64,000 nt of DNA from Pseudoalteromonas sp. NC201. GTDB lineage: Bacteria; Pseudomonadota; Gammaproteobacteria; Enterobacterales; Alteromonadaceae. The notes beneath the pieces are model-generated. The model did not search any database, had not been told where the DNA came from, and saw nothing but the letters and a program-made list of their open reading frames with translations. Below are positions 34,017-41,795 of the stretch, one piece after another. Both the position numbers and the translations under genes were made by a program. The first letter of the stretch is position 1. Each line of letters opens with the position of its first letter. The stretch is taken from assembly GCF_002850255.1 (NCBI RefSeq), contig NZ_CP022522.1, positions 43,501 to 107,500 of the forward strand, read 5' to 3'.

Positions 34017-34718
34017 TTACATCATCTTTTTTAACATTTGTATGTCATCGATTTCCACATTGGCTAATCCTTTGTACTGGTATGGTGTAAAGTGGTTGCG
34101 AAGCCAAACACTAGGGCAGCCAGCACGGTGCGCTCCTTGTACATCGGTATCCAAGCTATCGCCGACATGTAAAAGTTGATGTGGTTTAAGGTTAAAATGT
34201 TGACAGGCAAGCTGATAAAGCTCAGGGTGAGGCTTGGCGCGGCCATCAATTCCGGCGCGAAGCACTAAGTCAAAACTATCGCGAAGATTAAATTTATCTA
34301 TCTCGACATTACCATTAGTGATAGCAATAATGTGATATTGACTGCGTAACTGAGCAAGCAGGCTGATGACGGCGTCGCTGACCGTGATATTACTGCGGGC
34401 ATCGGCAAAGGCTTGGTAGGCACGTAGTGCGTGCTGTCTACTTGTTGCGGTATCAAAGCCCAGTGCCGTGAAGCCCCATTCAAGTGCCACTTGACGCCAC
34501 TTTGTCACATCTTCTGCAAGCGCACTGTTTTGTTTGAGCGTTTCGTTTCGACATTGAGACCAGAATGATCGCCCTTTCGCTTGCCACTCGGGAATAGTAT
34601 CCAGGTGCGCTGTCATGGCGTTAACGGCCGCAATGATAATAGGCCTGTTGTCGTATAGTGTATCGTCTAAATCAAAACTGATGGCGGCAATGTCTGAAAT
34701 GGGCTTATTGAATCTCAT
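34017..34718 (-). CDS. yigB: HAD-family phosphatase, YigB-like
   Basis: 233 residues of the haloacid dehalogenase superfamily. Motif I SFDLDDTLYDN has the nucleophile Asp16 and Asp18; motif II is in IIAITNGN; motif IV is HVGDSLDTDVQGAHRAG. In E. coli YigB is a flavin-pathway phosphatase acting on 5-amino-6-(5-phospho-D-ribitylamino)uracil and FMN. It is the last gene of the lptM-lysA-dapF-DUF484-xerC-yigB transcript, 2 bases after xerC, as in E. coli. Confidence 0.9.
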   Translation of the reverse strand: MRFNKPISDIAAISFDLDDTLYDNRPIIIAAVNAMTAHLDTIPEWQAKGRSFWSQCRNETLKQNSALAEDVTKWRQVALEWGFTALGFDTATSRQHALRAYQAFADARSNITVSDAVISLLAQLRSQYHIIAITNGNVEIDKFNLRDSFDLVLRAGIDGRAKPHPELYQLACQHFNLKPHQLLHVGDSLDTDVQGAHRAGCPSVWLRNHFTPYQYKGLANVEIDDIQMLKKMM

Positions 34719-34720
34719 TG

Positions 34721-35644
34721 TTACTCGTCTTTTTGCTTTTTCGCTCTTGGGTGAGCGCTATCATACACTTTTGCTAAATGTTGAAAATCTAAATGGGTGT
34801 AGACCTGAGTGGCTGATAAGCTGGCATGTCCAAGCATCTCTTGTACCGCGCGCAAGTCACCGCTGGATTCTAGCATGTGGCTGGCGAACGAGTGCCTCAG
34901 TTTATGGGGGTGAATAGGTGTACTAACCCCTTGTTTCAAACCCCATTCTTTCATTCTTGCGCGGACATGGCGAGGACTGATCCGGCGCTTTAATTTGCTC
35001 ACAAAAAGCGCGGGTTCTTCCAATGTTGCAAATTGCGGCCTTATTTTGAGCCAATCAGCTAGTGCGTTTAGCGCTTTACCACCGACAGGCACAACACGCT
35101 CCTTGCCGCCTTTACCAAGCACGCGTATTTCACCGTCTTTGACATCCAATAGGTTTGCGCCAATCAACTCGCTTAATCGCAAACCACTAGAGTACATTAA
35201 TTCCATCATGGCCTTATCACGAATGGCAAGCGCATCATCTGCCTGAATTTCCAGAAGTTGTCCCATTTGGTCAACATCAAGGTTCTTTGGGAGTGGCTTT
35301 TGAAACTTAGGCCCTCGGATCCCTTGCGCGGGATTGACGACTGCCTGTTGCGATTGTGACTTGAGCTTGAGAAATTTATATAAGCTCCGAATACAACTGA
35401 GCTTAAGGTTGATGGTTCTTGGGCTGTAATTTTGACCGCGAAGCTTCATGCTGTAGCGGCGAATTTGCTCGCCACTGACTTCTAGCCAAGAAGAGGCGTG
35501 GTCACAAAAATACTGCGCTGCTTGAATAAGCTGAGTGTTGTATTGGGTTAGTGTATGTTCTGAGTAGTGCTTTTCGTGGCGCAAGTGTGCCATAAAGGCG
35601 GTTACTGGTTGCGTCCAATCTTCCGATAGTGGTGTTAGGCTCAT
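34721..35644 (-). CDS. xerC: Site-specific tyrosine recombinase XerC
   Basis: 307 residues, slightly longer than E. coli XerC. It resolves chromosome dimers at dif with XerD. The N-terminal SAM-like core-binding domain (about 15-95) and the catalytic domain are complete: Arg156 (SSGLRLSE), the beta-hairpin lysine in GKGGKER, His247 and Arg250 (HPHKLRHSFASHML), His273 (LGHASL) and the nucleophile Tyr282 (QVYTHLDF). It overlaps the DUF484 gene by 4 bases (ATGA), indicating coupling. The context is the conserved chromosomal dap block and shows no sign of a mobile element. Confidence 0.95.
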   Translation of the reverse strand: MSLTPLSEDWTQPVTAFMAHLRHEKHYSEHTLTQYNTQLIQAAQYFCDHASSWLEVSGEQIRRYSMKLRGQNYSPRTINLKLSCIRSLYKFLKLKSQSQQAVVNPAQGIRGPKFQKPLPKNLDVDQMGQLLEIQADDALAIRDKAMMELMYSSGLRLSELIGANLLDVKDGEIRVLGKGGKERVVPVGGKALNALADWLKIRPQFATLEEPALFVSKLKRRISPRHVRARMKEWGLKQGVSTPIHPHKLRHSFASHMLESSGDLRAVQEMLGHASLSATQVYTHLDFQHLAKVYDSAHPRAKKQKDE

Positions 35645-36267
35645 GCCAGCGCTTCGAGCTTAAGCGATAATGTTTGAATAAAAGCCGTGATCAACATATT
35701 GTCATGCTGTGGCGAAAAGTGTTCTGGTGAGCGGCTGGCAAAAGCCAGAATAAAGCGACCTTTGTCTGACGCATCAACGCGGTAAAGTGCTACCGATCCT
35801 ACTTCAATATCGGCAAACAAGAGTTCAGCTTGTGACTGACTGAGTCGTCCTAAGTAGCAGTTGTTACTGCTCAGTTTAGCTGACACGAGTTCCAAAAGCG
35901 TATCATCGATGTTGATGAGTTTACATGCTTGGATGTCCGGGTGGTCCTCAAAGCGCTGTGCTAACGTATGATTGATTGCACTCAACTCAGTACAACGCAT
36001 GATAGCCAATTGGCATTCACTCAATTGCTTGAAAACCAGCTCGTTGGCTTTTGCATAATGGACCATGTCTTTGATCTGCTGCTGTAGTGAGTTGACTTCA
36101 TCGCGGAGCATCCGCTGTTGGTGCAAAGCAAGGTTTGGAAGCCCTTGCTGCTGGTGGTGTAGCTGCAAATCCAATAGCACATAAGGGTGCCTGAGCAAAA
36201 AATCAGGATGCTTGCGCAGGTACTCAATGACTAATTGTTCAGTCGAATTTGCTTCTTTTATGGTCAT
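35641..36267 (-). CDS. DUF484 family protein
   Basis: 208 residues. The N-terminal helix ([24 protein letters not shown]) is the DUF484 signature, followed by a helical linker and a GAF-like C-terminal domain. The family is always found next to xerC and dapF; its function is unknown. It overlaps dapF and xerC by 4 bases on each side. It corresponds to the position of E. coli yigA. Confidence 0.9.
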   Translation of the reverse strand: MTIKEANSTEQLVIEYLRKHPDFLLRHPYVLLDLQLHHQQQGLPNLALHQQRMLRDEVNSLQQQIKDMVHYAKANELVFKQLSECQLAIMRCTELSAINHTLAQRFEDHPDIQACKLINIDDTLLELVSAKLSSNNCYLGRLSQSQAELLFADIEVGSVALYRVDASDKGRFILAFASRSPEHFSPQHDNMLITAFIQTLSLKLEALA

Positions 36268-37094
36268 ATTGCGATTTGCCCATCAAAAACATGCTCCGCC
36301 GGTCCGGTCATTTTCACTACTTGACCTTGACCGCCCCAACGCACTTGAAGACTGCCACCTGGTAGGTCGACCCTAACGGTTTCTTCTAACTTGCCTTGCA
36401 TTATGCCTGCAACTACGGCAGCACATGCTCCTGTGCCACAGGCAAGCGTTTCGCCAGCGCCGCGCTCCCAAACACGTAGCTTAACGTATTCACGAGAAAC
36501 TACTTCCATAAAGCCAATATTGGCCTTTTGTGGGAAACGTTCATGGTGTTCAAGGAGTGGTCCAAGTGTAGCTACCTCAGCGGTTTCTACACTATCGACA
36601 ATAATCACGCCATGAGGATTGCCCATAGAAACCGCGCTACAAAACACCGTATGTTCGTCGGCTCTTAAAATATAGGTGTTTTCTTGTTTGTTTGCACGAA
36701 ACGGAATGGCTTGTGGGTTAAAATTTGGTTTGCCCATATTCACGGTAACTTGGCCGTCTTTTTCGGTATAAAGGGTGATATTGCCGCCCTTTGTAGAGAC
36801 ACAAACCTTGTGTTTGTTCGTTAAGCCCTTCATGCGGACAAAACGAGCAAAACAGCGAGCACCGTTACCACACTGCTCAACTTCGTTACCATCGGCATTG
36901 AAAATACGATAATGAAAATCTAAGTCCGGGGAATAAGGCGCTTCAACCATCAACAGCTGATCAAAGCCAATTCCAAAGTGGCGATCTGCTAACTTCTTAA
37001 TTTGGTCTCGAGACAAAAACACATTTTGGGTGACATTATCTATCACCACAAAGTCGTTGCCTAAACCATGCATTTTTGAAAAGTTTATAAACAT
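36264..37094 (-). CDS. dapF: Diaminopimelate epimerase
   Basis: 276 residues, complete. It converts LL-diaminopimelate to the meso form, feeding both lysine and peptidoglycan synthesis. The two catalytic cysteines are visible: Cys75 in [10 protein letters not shown] and Cys219 in [23 protein letters not shown] at the N-terminus is the family signature. It follows lysA by 126 bases that contain a nested inverted repeat, and overlaps DUF484 by 4 bases. Confidence 0.97.
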   Translation of the reverse strand: MFINFSKMHGLGNDFVVIDNVTQNVFLSRDQIKKLADRHFGIGFDQLLMVEAPYSPDLDFHYRIFNADGNEVEQCGNGARCFARFVRMKGLTNKHKVCVSTKGGNITLYTEKDGQVTVNMGKPNFNPQAIPFRANKQENTYILRADEHTVFCSAVSMGNPHGVIIVDSVETAEVATLGPLLEHHERFPQKANIGFMEVVSREYVKLRVWERGAGETLACGTGACAAVVAGIMQGKLEETVRVDLPGGSLQVRWGGQGQVVKMTGPAEHVFDGQIAI

Positions 37095-37149
37095 AGAGTG
37101 GTTATCTTTTGGTATAAAACCATGGCCTCACTTTACTAATACTTTGCCA

Positions 37150-37214
37150 TGGATACCTCGACTAGGGAAGCTGCTTGGCATTAAGCCTTGTTTTGCACCC
37201 CTAGGATGTATCCA
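37150..37214 (-). repeat. Nested inverted repeat between lysA and dapF
   Basis: TGGATAC (37150-37156) pairs with GTATCCA (37208-37214), and inside it CTAGGG (37162-37167) pairs with CCCTAG (37199-37204). The arms are separated by small internal loops and the apical part is about 31 bases. CCATGGC (37120-37126) and GCCATGG (37146-37152) are also inverted. It lies in the transcribed 126-base gap between lysA and dapF, so it is a candidate processing or attenuation structure, or a small repeat element. Confidence 0.5.
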
Positions 37215-37220
37215 AGTCGA

Positions 37221-38474
37221 TTATTGTGGCAGTAGTTGCTCAAATTGCCACAGAGATTCTAACGGCTCTCTTTGGCGGATTAGATGGTGTTGATTGTTAT
37301 CAACCATGACCTCTGCACAGCGGGGGCGTGAGTTATAATTTGAACTCATGGTAAAGCCATACGCGCCTGCACTGCGCTGTACTAATAAGTCACCAGCCTT
37401 AATTTTAAGTACTCGGTCTTTACCTAGAAAGTCACCCGTTTCACATACTGGACCAACCACGTCGTAATTTATCGCGTCAACGTCGTCTCGCGGTGTGACT
37501 GGTACGATATTTTGCCAAGCCTGATAAAGCGATGGTCGTAACATGTCGTTCATGCCAGCATCAACAATGGCAAAATGCTTATGCTCGGTTGGCTTAATAA
37601 ATTCGACTTTAGTCACCAGCACACCGGCATTGGCAGCAATCGCTCGACCAGGCTCAAAAATGAGTTCTAGATCATTGAACTGCGCCAATCGCGCTTTAAT
37701 CTCTGCAGCGTAAGCACTCGGATGCGGCGGTTTTTCACCGTCATAAGGCACGCCAAGACCGCCACCGATATCGAGGTGATGCAAGTAAATTCCCGCTTTT
37801 TCAAGTTGAGAGATTAGAGCCAGCACTTTATCTAACGCCGCTAAAAATGGATTAACCTCAACCAACTGAGAGCCGATATGAAAGTCGATCCCAACCACTT
37901 TTAAACCCGGTAGGGCATAAGCGAGCTGGTAAACATCAAATGCGGCTTTGATATCAATACCAAATTTGTTCTCTTTTAACCCGGTTGAAATATAGGGGTG
38001 AGTTTTTGCATCGATATCTGGGTTTACACGCAATGAAATTGGCGCAATTTTATCCAGTCTGGTTGCCACTTCACTGATCCGATGAAGCTCTGCAATCGAC
38101 TCAACATTAAAGCATTTAATCCCAGTCTCAAGCGCAAACGCAATTTCATCTTCCGTTTTCGCAACACCAGAAAAAACGACTTTTTGAGGATCTCCCCCTG
38201 CTTTTAGCACTCGCGCAAGTTCACCTTTCGACACGATATCAAAACCAGAACCAAGCTGAGCCAAGACGTTCAGCACGGCGATATTTGAATTCGCCTTTAC
38301 TGCGTAGCACACTAAGTGGGGATGACCGGCTGCGGCATCCGTAAAAGCGTGATAATGCCGCGCTAAAGTCTTCTTCGAGTAGATATAGCAAGGAGTGCCA
38401 TATTGCTCGGCGATTGTGGTTATGGCGACATCTTCAGCGAATAGTTCGCCATCTTGATAATTGAAATAATCCAT
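37221..38474 (-). CDS. lysA: Diaminopimelate decarboxylase
   Basis: 417 residues, complete. It decarboxylates meso-diaminopimelate to lysine. The PLP lysine is Lys60 in VCYAVKANSN, the phosphate-binding GGGLG lies in HHLDIGGGLGVP, and the glycine/cysteine block GPVCETGD near the C-terminus is present. It starts one base after lptM ends. Together with dapF this is the terminal part of lysine synthesis. No lysine riboswitch is seen upstream, as lptM is directly in front. Confidence 0.95.
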   Translation of the reverse strand: MDYFNYQDGELFAEDVAITTIAEQYGTPCYIYSKKTLARHYHAFTDAAAGHPHLVCYAVKANSNIAVLNVLAQLGSGFDIVSKGELARVLKAGGDPQKVVFSGVAKTEDEIAFALETGIKCFNVESIAELHRISEVATRLDKIAPISLRVNPDIDAKTHPYISTGLKENKFGIDIKAAFDVYQLAYALPGLKVVGIDFHIGSQLVEVNPFLAALDKVLALISQLEKAGIYLHHLDIGGGLGVPYDGEKPPHPSAYAAEIKARLAQFNDLELIFEPGRAIAANAGVLVTKVEFIKPTEHKHFAIVDAGMNDMLRPSLYQAWQNIVPVTPRDDVDAINYDVVGPVCETGDFLGKDRVLKIKAGDLLVQRSAGAYGFTMSSNYNSRPRCAEVMVDNNQHHLIRQREPLESLWQFEQLLPQ

Positions 38475-38475
38475 T

Positions 38476-38652
38476 TTAACGCTCCTGTTGCTCTGCTTCA
38501 GGCTGGTTTGCTTGTGCTGCTTTCGGTTGGTTTGATTTTTTAGCCTGTTGTTCAGGCAAATAAAGCGGACCGCTTTGACCGCAACCCGATAATCCGATTA
38601 AAGTAGTAAAAACAAGTGCCGTTACGCTAAATTTATAAGGTGTCGCTTTCAT
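38476..38652 (-). CDS. lptM: LptM-like small lipoprotein
   Basis: 58 residues. A lipoprotein signal (FSVTALVFTTLIGLSGC) has the lipobox LSGC with Cys24 as the acylated residue, then GQSGPLYLP, the conserved LptM/YifL motif, then a Gln/Lys/Pro-rich tail. LptM helps the LptD/LptE outer-membrane LPS translocon to mature. The gene ends one base before the lysA ATG and heads the lysA-dapF-DUF484-xerC-yigB transcript, as E. coli lptM stands before dapF. The region from 38653 to 38807 is the divergent promoter with cyaY. Confidence 0.9.
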   Translation of the reverse strand: MKATPYKFSVTALVFTTLIGLSGCGQSGPLYLPEQQAKKSNQPKAAQANQPEAEQQER

Positions 38653-38807
38653 TAGATAATTCGTGTCAGTGCCTTTATAATCGCAGAGTAACAGAATTGA
38701 TAAAAAAAGCAGCTTTTCGCTATTGAAATTTCGTCTTCATCAAATTGCTCAAATAGCGAGTTAAGCTTAGGCACCATGCCGCAGTGCGTCAGTAAGAGGA
38801 AATCACG

Positions 38808-39128
38808 ATGACAGAAAGTGAATATCATGAGTTAGCCGATGCGCTAATGTTGACTATTGAAGAGCAGATCGATGATTGTGACGCTGATTTAGATTACGAA
38901 TCAGCATCGGGAATTCTAGAAATTATATTCCCTGACAAGAGCAAAATTGTTATCAACAAACAAGCACCATTGCACCAAGTCTGGGTGGCGACTAAGTTTA
39001 ATGGTCATCACTTTGAGTTGCGTGGCGATCAGTGGATTGATAATCGTTCTGGTGCTGAGTTTTGGCAATTTATGAGCGACGCGGCGACTAAACAGGCAAA
39101 TATCGCAATAGAGTGGCAGCACGATTAA
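38808..39128 (+). CDS. cyaY: Frataxin-like iron donor CyaY
   Basis: 106 residues, the length of CyaY. It is a small alpha-beta iron-binding protein that regulates iron-sulphur cluster assembly by binding IscS. The acidic ridge in the first helix ([23 protein letters not shown] read in parts) and the beta-sheet segments [15 protein letters not shown] and [10 protein letters not shown] are typical. A GAGGAA ribosome-binding site is near. It is divergent from lptM, as in E. coli, and its stop codon overlaps the esterase start (TAATG). Confidence 0.93.
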   Translation: MTESEYHELADALMLTIEEQIDDCDADLDYESASGILEIIFPDKSKIVINKQAPLHQVWVATKFNGHHFELRGDQWIDNRSGAEFWQFMSDAATKQANIAIEWQHD

Positions 39129-39784
39129 TGTTGGAGTTTGTAGATTATCCTGCCAAAGGACAGCATAAAGCGAGTATTATTTGGCTCCATGGCTTAGGCG
39201 ATTCAGGTAACGGCTTTTTACCCATTGCATCTGAGTTAAATCTGCCTGACGAATTGGGTGCACACTTTATTTTTCCACATGCACCAGAGCAGCCGGTCAC
39301 TATAAATGGTGGTATGGTGATGCGTGCATGGTATGACATTAAATCATTTGATCTGGATAAAAGAGCGGATGAACAAGGTGTGCGAGACTCATCAGCTCAG
39401 GTTGAAGCGTTAATTCAGGCACAGTTAGATAAAGGTATTCCAGCTCACCGTATTATCCTAGCTGGATTTTCTCAAGGGGGCGTGATTGCGCTCCACCTTG
39501 CACCGCGTTTAACTGTTAAATTGGCTGGTGTCATGGCACTATCAACTTATATGTGCGTGCCTGAAAAGCTCAGCGCAGAAGCACAGCAAAGCGAGCTTAC
39601 TATTTTTATGGCGCATGGCAGTGCTGATCCTGTCGTGCCTATGTTTGCAGGTGAGCACGCATTTAACACGTTACAACAGCAAGGCTATGAAGTGAGTTGG
39701 CAAGACTACCCAATGGAGCATCAGGTATGTCTTGAAGAGTTAAAAGCCATTCGCGCTTGGTTAATTACGAGACTGAGCGATTAA
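39128..39784 (+). CDS. Carboxylesterase/phospholipase family hydrolase
   Basis: 218 residues of the PF02230-type carboxylesterase family. The fold elements are IIWLHGLGDSGNGF (oxyanion HG), the nucleophile Ser115 in AGFSQGG, an Asp in HGSADPVV and a His in MEHQVC. It cleaves short-chain esters or acyl groups in the cytosol. The ATG at 39128 shares one base with the cyaY stop codon, which fits coupled translation; an earlier ATG inside cyaY is less likely. Confidence 0.9.
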   Translation: MLEFVDYPAKGQHKASIIWLHGLGDSGNGFLPIASELNLPDELGAHFIFPHAPEQPVTINGGMVMRAWYDIKSFDLDKRADEQGVRDSSAQVEALIQAQLDKGIPAHRIILAGFSQGGVIALHLAPRLTVKLAGVMALSTYMCVPEKLSAEAQQSELTIFMAHGSADPVVPMFAGEHAFNTLQQQGYEVSWQDYPMEHQVCLEELKAIRAWLITRLSD

Positions 39785-39829
39785 TATTAAGTGGTATAAG
39801 GTACTGGTGACAGATACAGGAGCAAAGCA

Positions 39830-40753
39830 ATGTCACAAAAGATTGTCATAAAAACGTCGGTGAGTAAGCAACCCTCAGAGCCCTCAGCGGTGACCTATCA
39901 ATGGCACTGGAAACGCATTTTTATGGCAACGGCAGCATTTGCTGGCATTGCAACCGCGGGTGTTTATGGTGTCGTGGATAACGTCAACGCAGATGAAGAT
40001 GATGTCCAAGTGGCAGTACCTATGCATGCCACTATTGCAAAAACCGATACATCACTGAATGACTCTCCTGAATCAGTAGACTCTAATGAAGAGCGCGAGG
40101 GCGAGCAGCTAAGTGCGGATACCTCACCTGATACCGTTTTAACGACGCCCGAACTCACCCCTACTGGTGCCGCGACGACCTCAATAGAGGTCGCTCAAGT
40201 CATTGCACTAGACCAAGAACAGCAACAAGCTTCTGAAGAAACAGAAACAGAAACAGAAACAGAAACAGAAACAGAAACAGAAACAGAAACAGAAACAGAA
40301 ACAGAAACAGAAACAGAAACAGAAACAGAAACAGAAACAAGGGCTGAAGCTAAAAATCAATTTGATGCTGAAGCGCGCATAGCCAGTGTCGCGCTAGGGG
40401 CAAAAATCGACACGCAATTTATCAGCCGTGCTGTACTCACTACCATGATTGATGACCGCGAACCAACGAACGTGTTGAAAGACGTAATTGCGACCACTCA
40501 GTTTAGTGACAAGCTTTACTTTTTTACTGAAGTACACGCGCTTAAAGATCAAGTGGTGTCGCATTTGTGGTTTCATCAAGACGAGCTGATGGCAGAAGTG
40601 GAGCTTCCTATCCAAGCTGCGCGCTATCGTACTTATTCAAGTAAGAACGTCATGCCGAGTCAAACCGGAGATTGGCGTGTTGAGGTGGTGACGCAGTCTG
40701 GACAACTGCTTGCCCAAAAGACGTTCCGCATTGTGGATAATAGTCAGCAATAA
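39830..40753 (+). CDS. DUF2914 membrane-anchored protein with (Glu-Thr)17 tract
   Basis: 307 residues. A single hydrophobic segment (about 29-47) anchors the N-terminus, so the C-terminal part is probably periplasmic. Residues about 55-135 are acidic and disordered, followed by 17 Glu-Thr dipeptides (residues about 137-170) encoded by 17 tandem GAAACA hexamers, then the C-terminal DUF2914 domain (ASVALGAKIDTQF; LYFFTEVHALKDQVVSHLWFHQDELM; GDWRVEVVTQSG). DUF2914 has no known function. The repeat unit is in frame, so copy-number change would lengthen or shorten a spacer without a frameshift. It follows the esterase by 45 bases. Confidence 0.85.
   Translation: MSQKIVIKTSVSKQPSEPSAVTYQWHWKRIFMATAAFAGIATAGVYGVVDNVNADEDDVQVAVPMHATIAKTDTSLNDSPESVDSNEEREGEQLSADTSPDTVLTTPELTPTGAATTSIEVAQVIALDQEQQQASEETETETETETETETETETETETETETETETETETRAEAKNQFDAEARIASVALGAKIDTQFISRAVLTTMIDDREPTNVLKDVIATTQFSDKLYFFTEVHALKDQVVSHLWFHQDELMAEVELPIQAARYRTYSSKNVMPSQTGDWRVEVVTQSGQLLAQKTFRIVDNSQQ
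40238..40339 (+). repeat. 17 tandem copies of GAAACA
   Basis: Perfect hexamer repeats inside the DUF2914 gene, encoding (Glu-Thr)17. A tract of 102 bases with no interruptions is prone to replication slippage, so length may vary between strains and also be misassembled. Confidence 0.95.
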
Positions 40754-40816
40754 TCTTACTCGCAGTATTGTGTATGGCAGCATGTGACTGACTGCCATCA
40801 CCACATAGTTAACTAT

Positions 40817-40839
40817 TTGCAGCGGCAATAACGCTGCAA
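40817..40839 (+). promoter_or_regulatory. Hairpin in the hemC leader
   Basis: TTGCAGCG (40817-40824) pairs with CGCTGCAA (40832-40839) with a 7-base loop, 17 bases upstream of the hemC ATG and before its AAAGG ribosome-binding site. A second, looser pair ATGGCAG/CTGCCAT lies at 40774-40798. These may end the DUF2914 transcript or influence hemC translation. Confidence 0.35.
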
Positions 40840-40856
40840 TAAATGAAAGGCAAATC

Positions 40857-41795
40857 ATGACAGAACAAGTTTCCATATTACGTATTGCAACGCGCAAAAG
40901 TGCTTTGGCGCTATGGCAAGCCGAATTTGTTAAGGCAGAGCTTGAAAAACACCATGCGAATCTAAAAGTAGAGCTCGTGCCGATGTCGACGAAAGGCGAC
41001 AAGATCTTAGATACGCCACTGGCAAAAATTGGCGGTAAAGGGTTGTTCGTCAAAGAGCTTGAGCAGGCCATGTTAGAAGGGCGCGCAGATATTGCAGTGC
41101 ATTCAATGAAAGATGTACCTGTTGATTTCCCAGAAGGGCTCGAGCTGCATACTATTTGCGAACGCGAAGACCCAAGAGACGCGTTTGTGTCTAATACTTA
41201 TACCTCACTGGCAGAGTTGCCTGAAGGTGCTGTGGTTGGCACATCAAGCTTGCGTCGCCAATGTCAAATTCGAGCGGCTCGTCCGGACTTAGTCATTAAG
41301 GATTTACGTGGTAATGTGAATACTCGCCTAGCCAAGCTAGATGCGGGTGAGTTTGATGCCATTATTTTGGCCGCGGCGGGACTTATCCGGTTAGAAATGG
41401 TGGATAGAATCGCAAGTTATATTGAACCTGAAGATTCATTACCGGCCAATGGCCAAGGCGCTGTCGGCATTGAATGTCGTAGCGATGATGCTCAAACTAA
41501 AGCATTCCTTGCACCACTGGAGCACACTGATACACGTATTCGTGTACTTGCCGAGCGGGCAATGAACCGCCGTTTGGAAGGAGGATGTCAGGTTCCAATC
41601 GGTGCTTACGCCGAAGTCTCGGGCGATCAGGTGCACTTGCGCGGTTTAGTAGGTGCTGTCGATGGCAGCGAAATTTTGCGCGGCGAATGCTCAGGTATGG
41701 TTGCAGAGGCTGAGCAACTTGGAATTCAATTGGCAGAATCCTTACTTGCGCAAGGTGCAGATAAAATTCTTGCTGAGGTTTATAGGGACGCTTAA
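40857..41795 (+). CDS. hemC: Hydroxymethylbilane synthase
   Basis: 312 residues, complete. It polymerises four porphobilinogen molecules into hydroxymethylbilane on a covalently bound dipyrromethane cofactor attached to Cys244 ([12 protein letters not shown]). Family blocks [37 protein letters not shown] and HSMKDVP are present. The hemD/hemX gene starts at the next base after its stop, so hemC, hemD/X and hemY form one transcript. Confidence 0.97.
   Translation: MTEQVSILRIATRKSALALWQAEFVKAELEKHHANLKVELVPMSTKGDKILDTPLAKIGGKGLFVKELEQAMLEGRADIAVHSMKDVPVDFPEGLELHTICEREDPRDAFVSNTYTSLAELPEGAVVGTSSLRRQCQIRAARPDLVIKDLRGNVNTRLAKLDAGEFDAIILAAAGLIRLEMVDRIASYIEPEDSLPANGQGAVGIECRSDDAQTKAFLAPLEHTDTRIRVLAERAMNRRLEGGCQVPIGAYAEVSGDQVHLRGLVGAVDGSEILRGECSGMVAEAEQLGIQLAESLLAQGADKILAEVYRDA

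Noticed and set aside
34721..35644. Integron or phage integrase
   Set aside because: The tyrosine recombinase is XerC by its length, motifs and position between DUF484 and yigB.
37095..38807. Lysine riboswitch in front of lysA
   Set aside because: lysA begins one base after lptM, and the region upstream of lptM is too short (155 bases shared with cyaY) and shows none of the conserved elements.
40238..40339. CRISPR-like or short-repeat array
   Set aside because: The unit is 6 bases with no spacers and lies inside a coding frame as (Glu-Thr)17. It is a simple tandem repeat.
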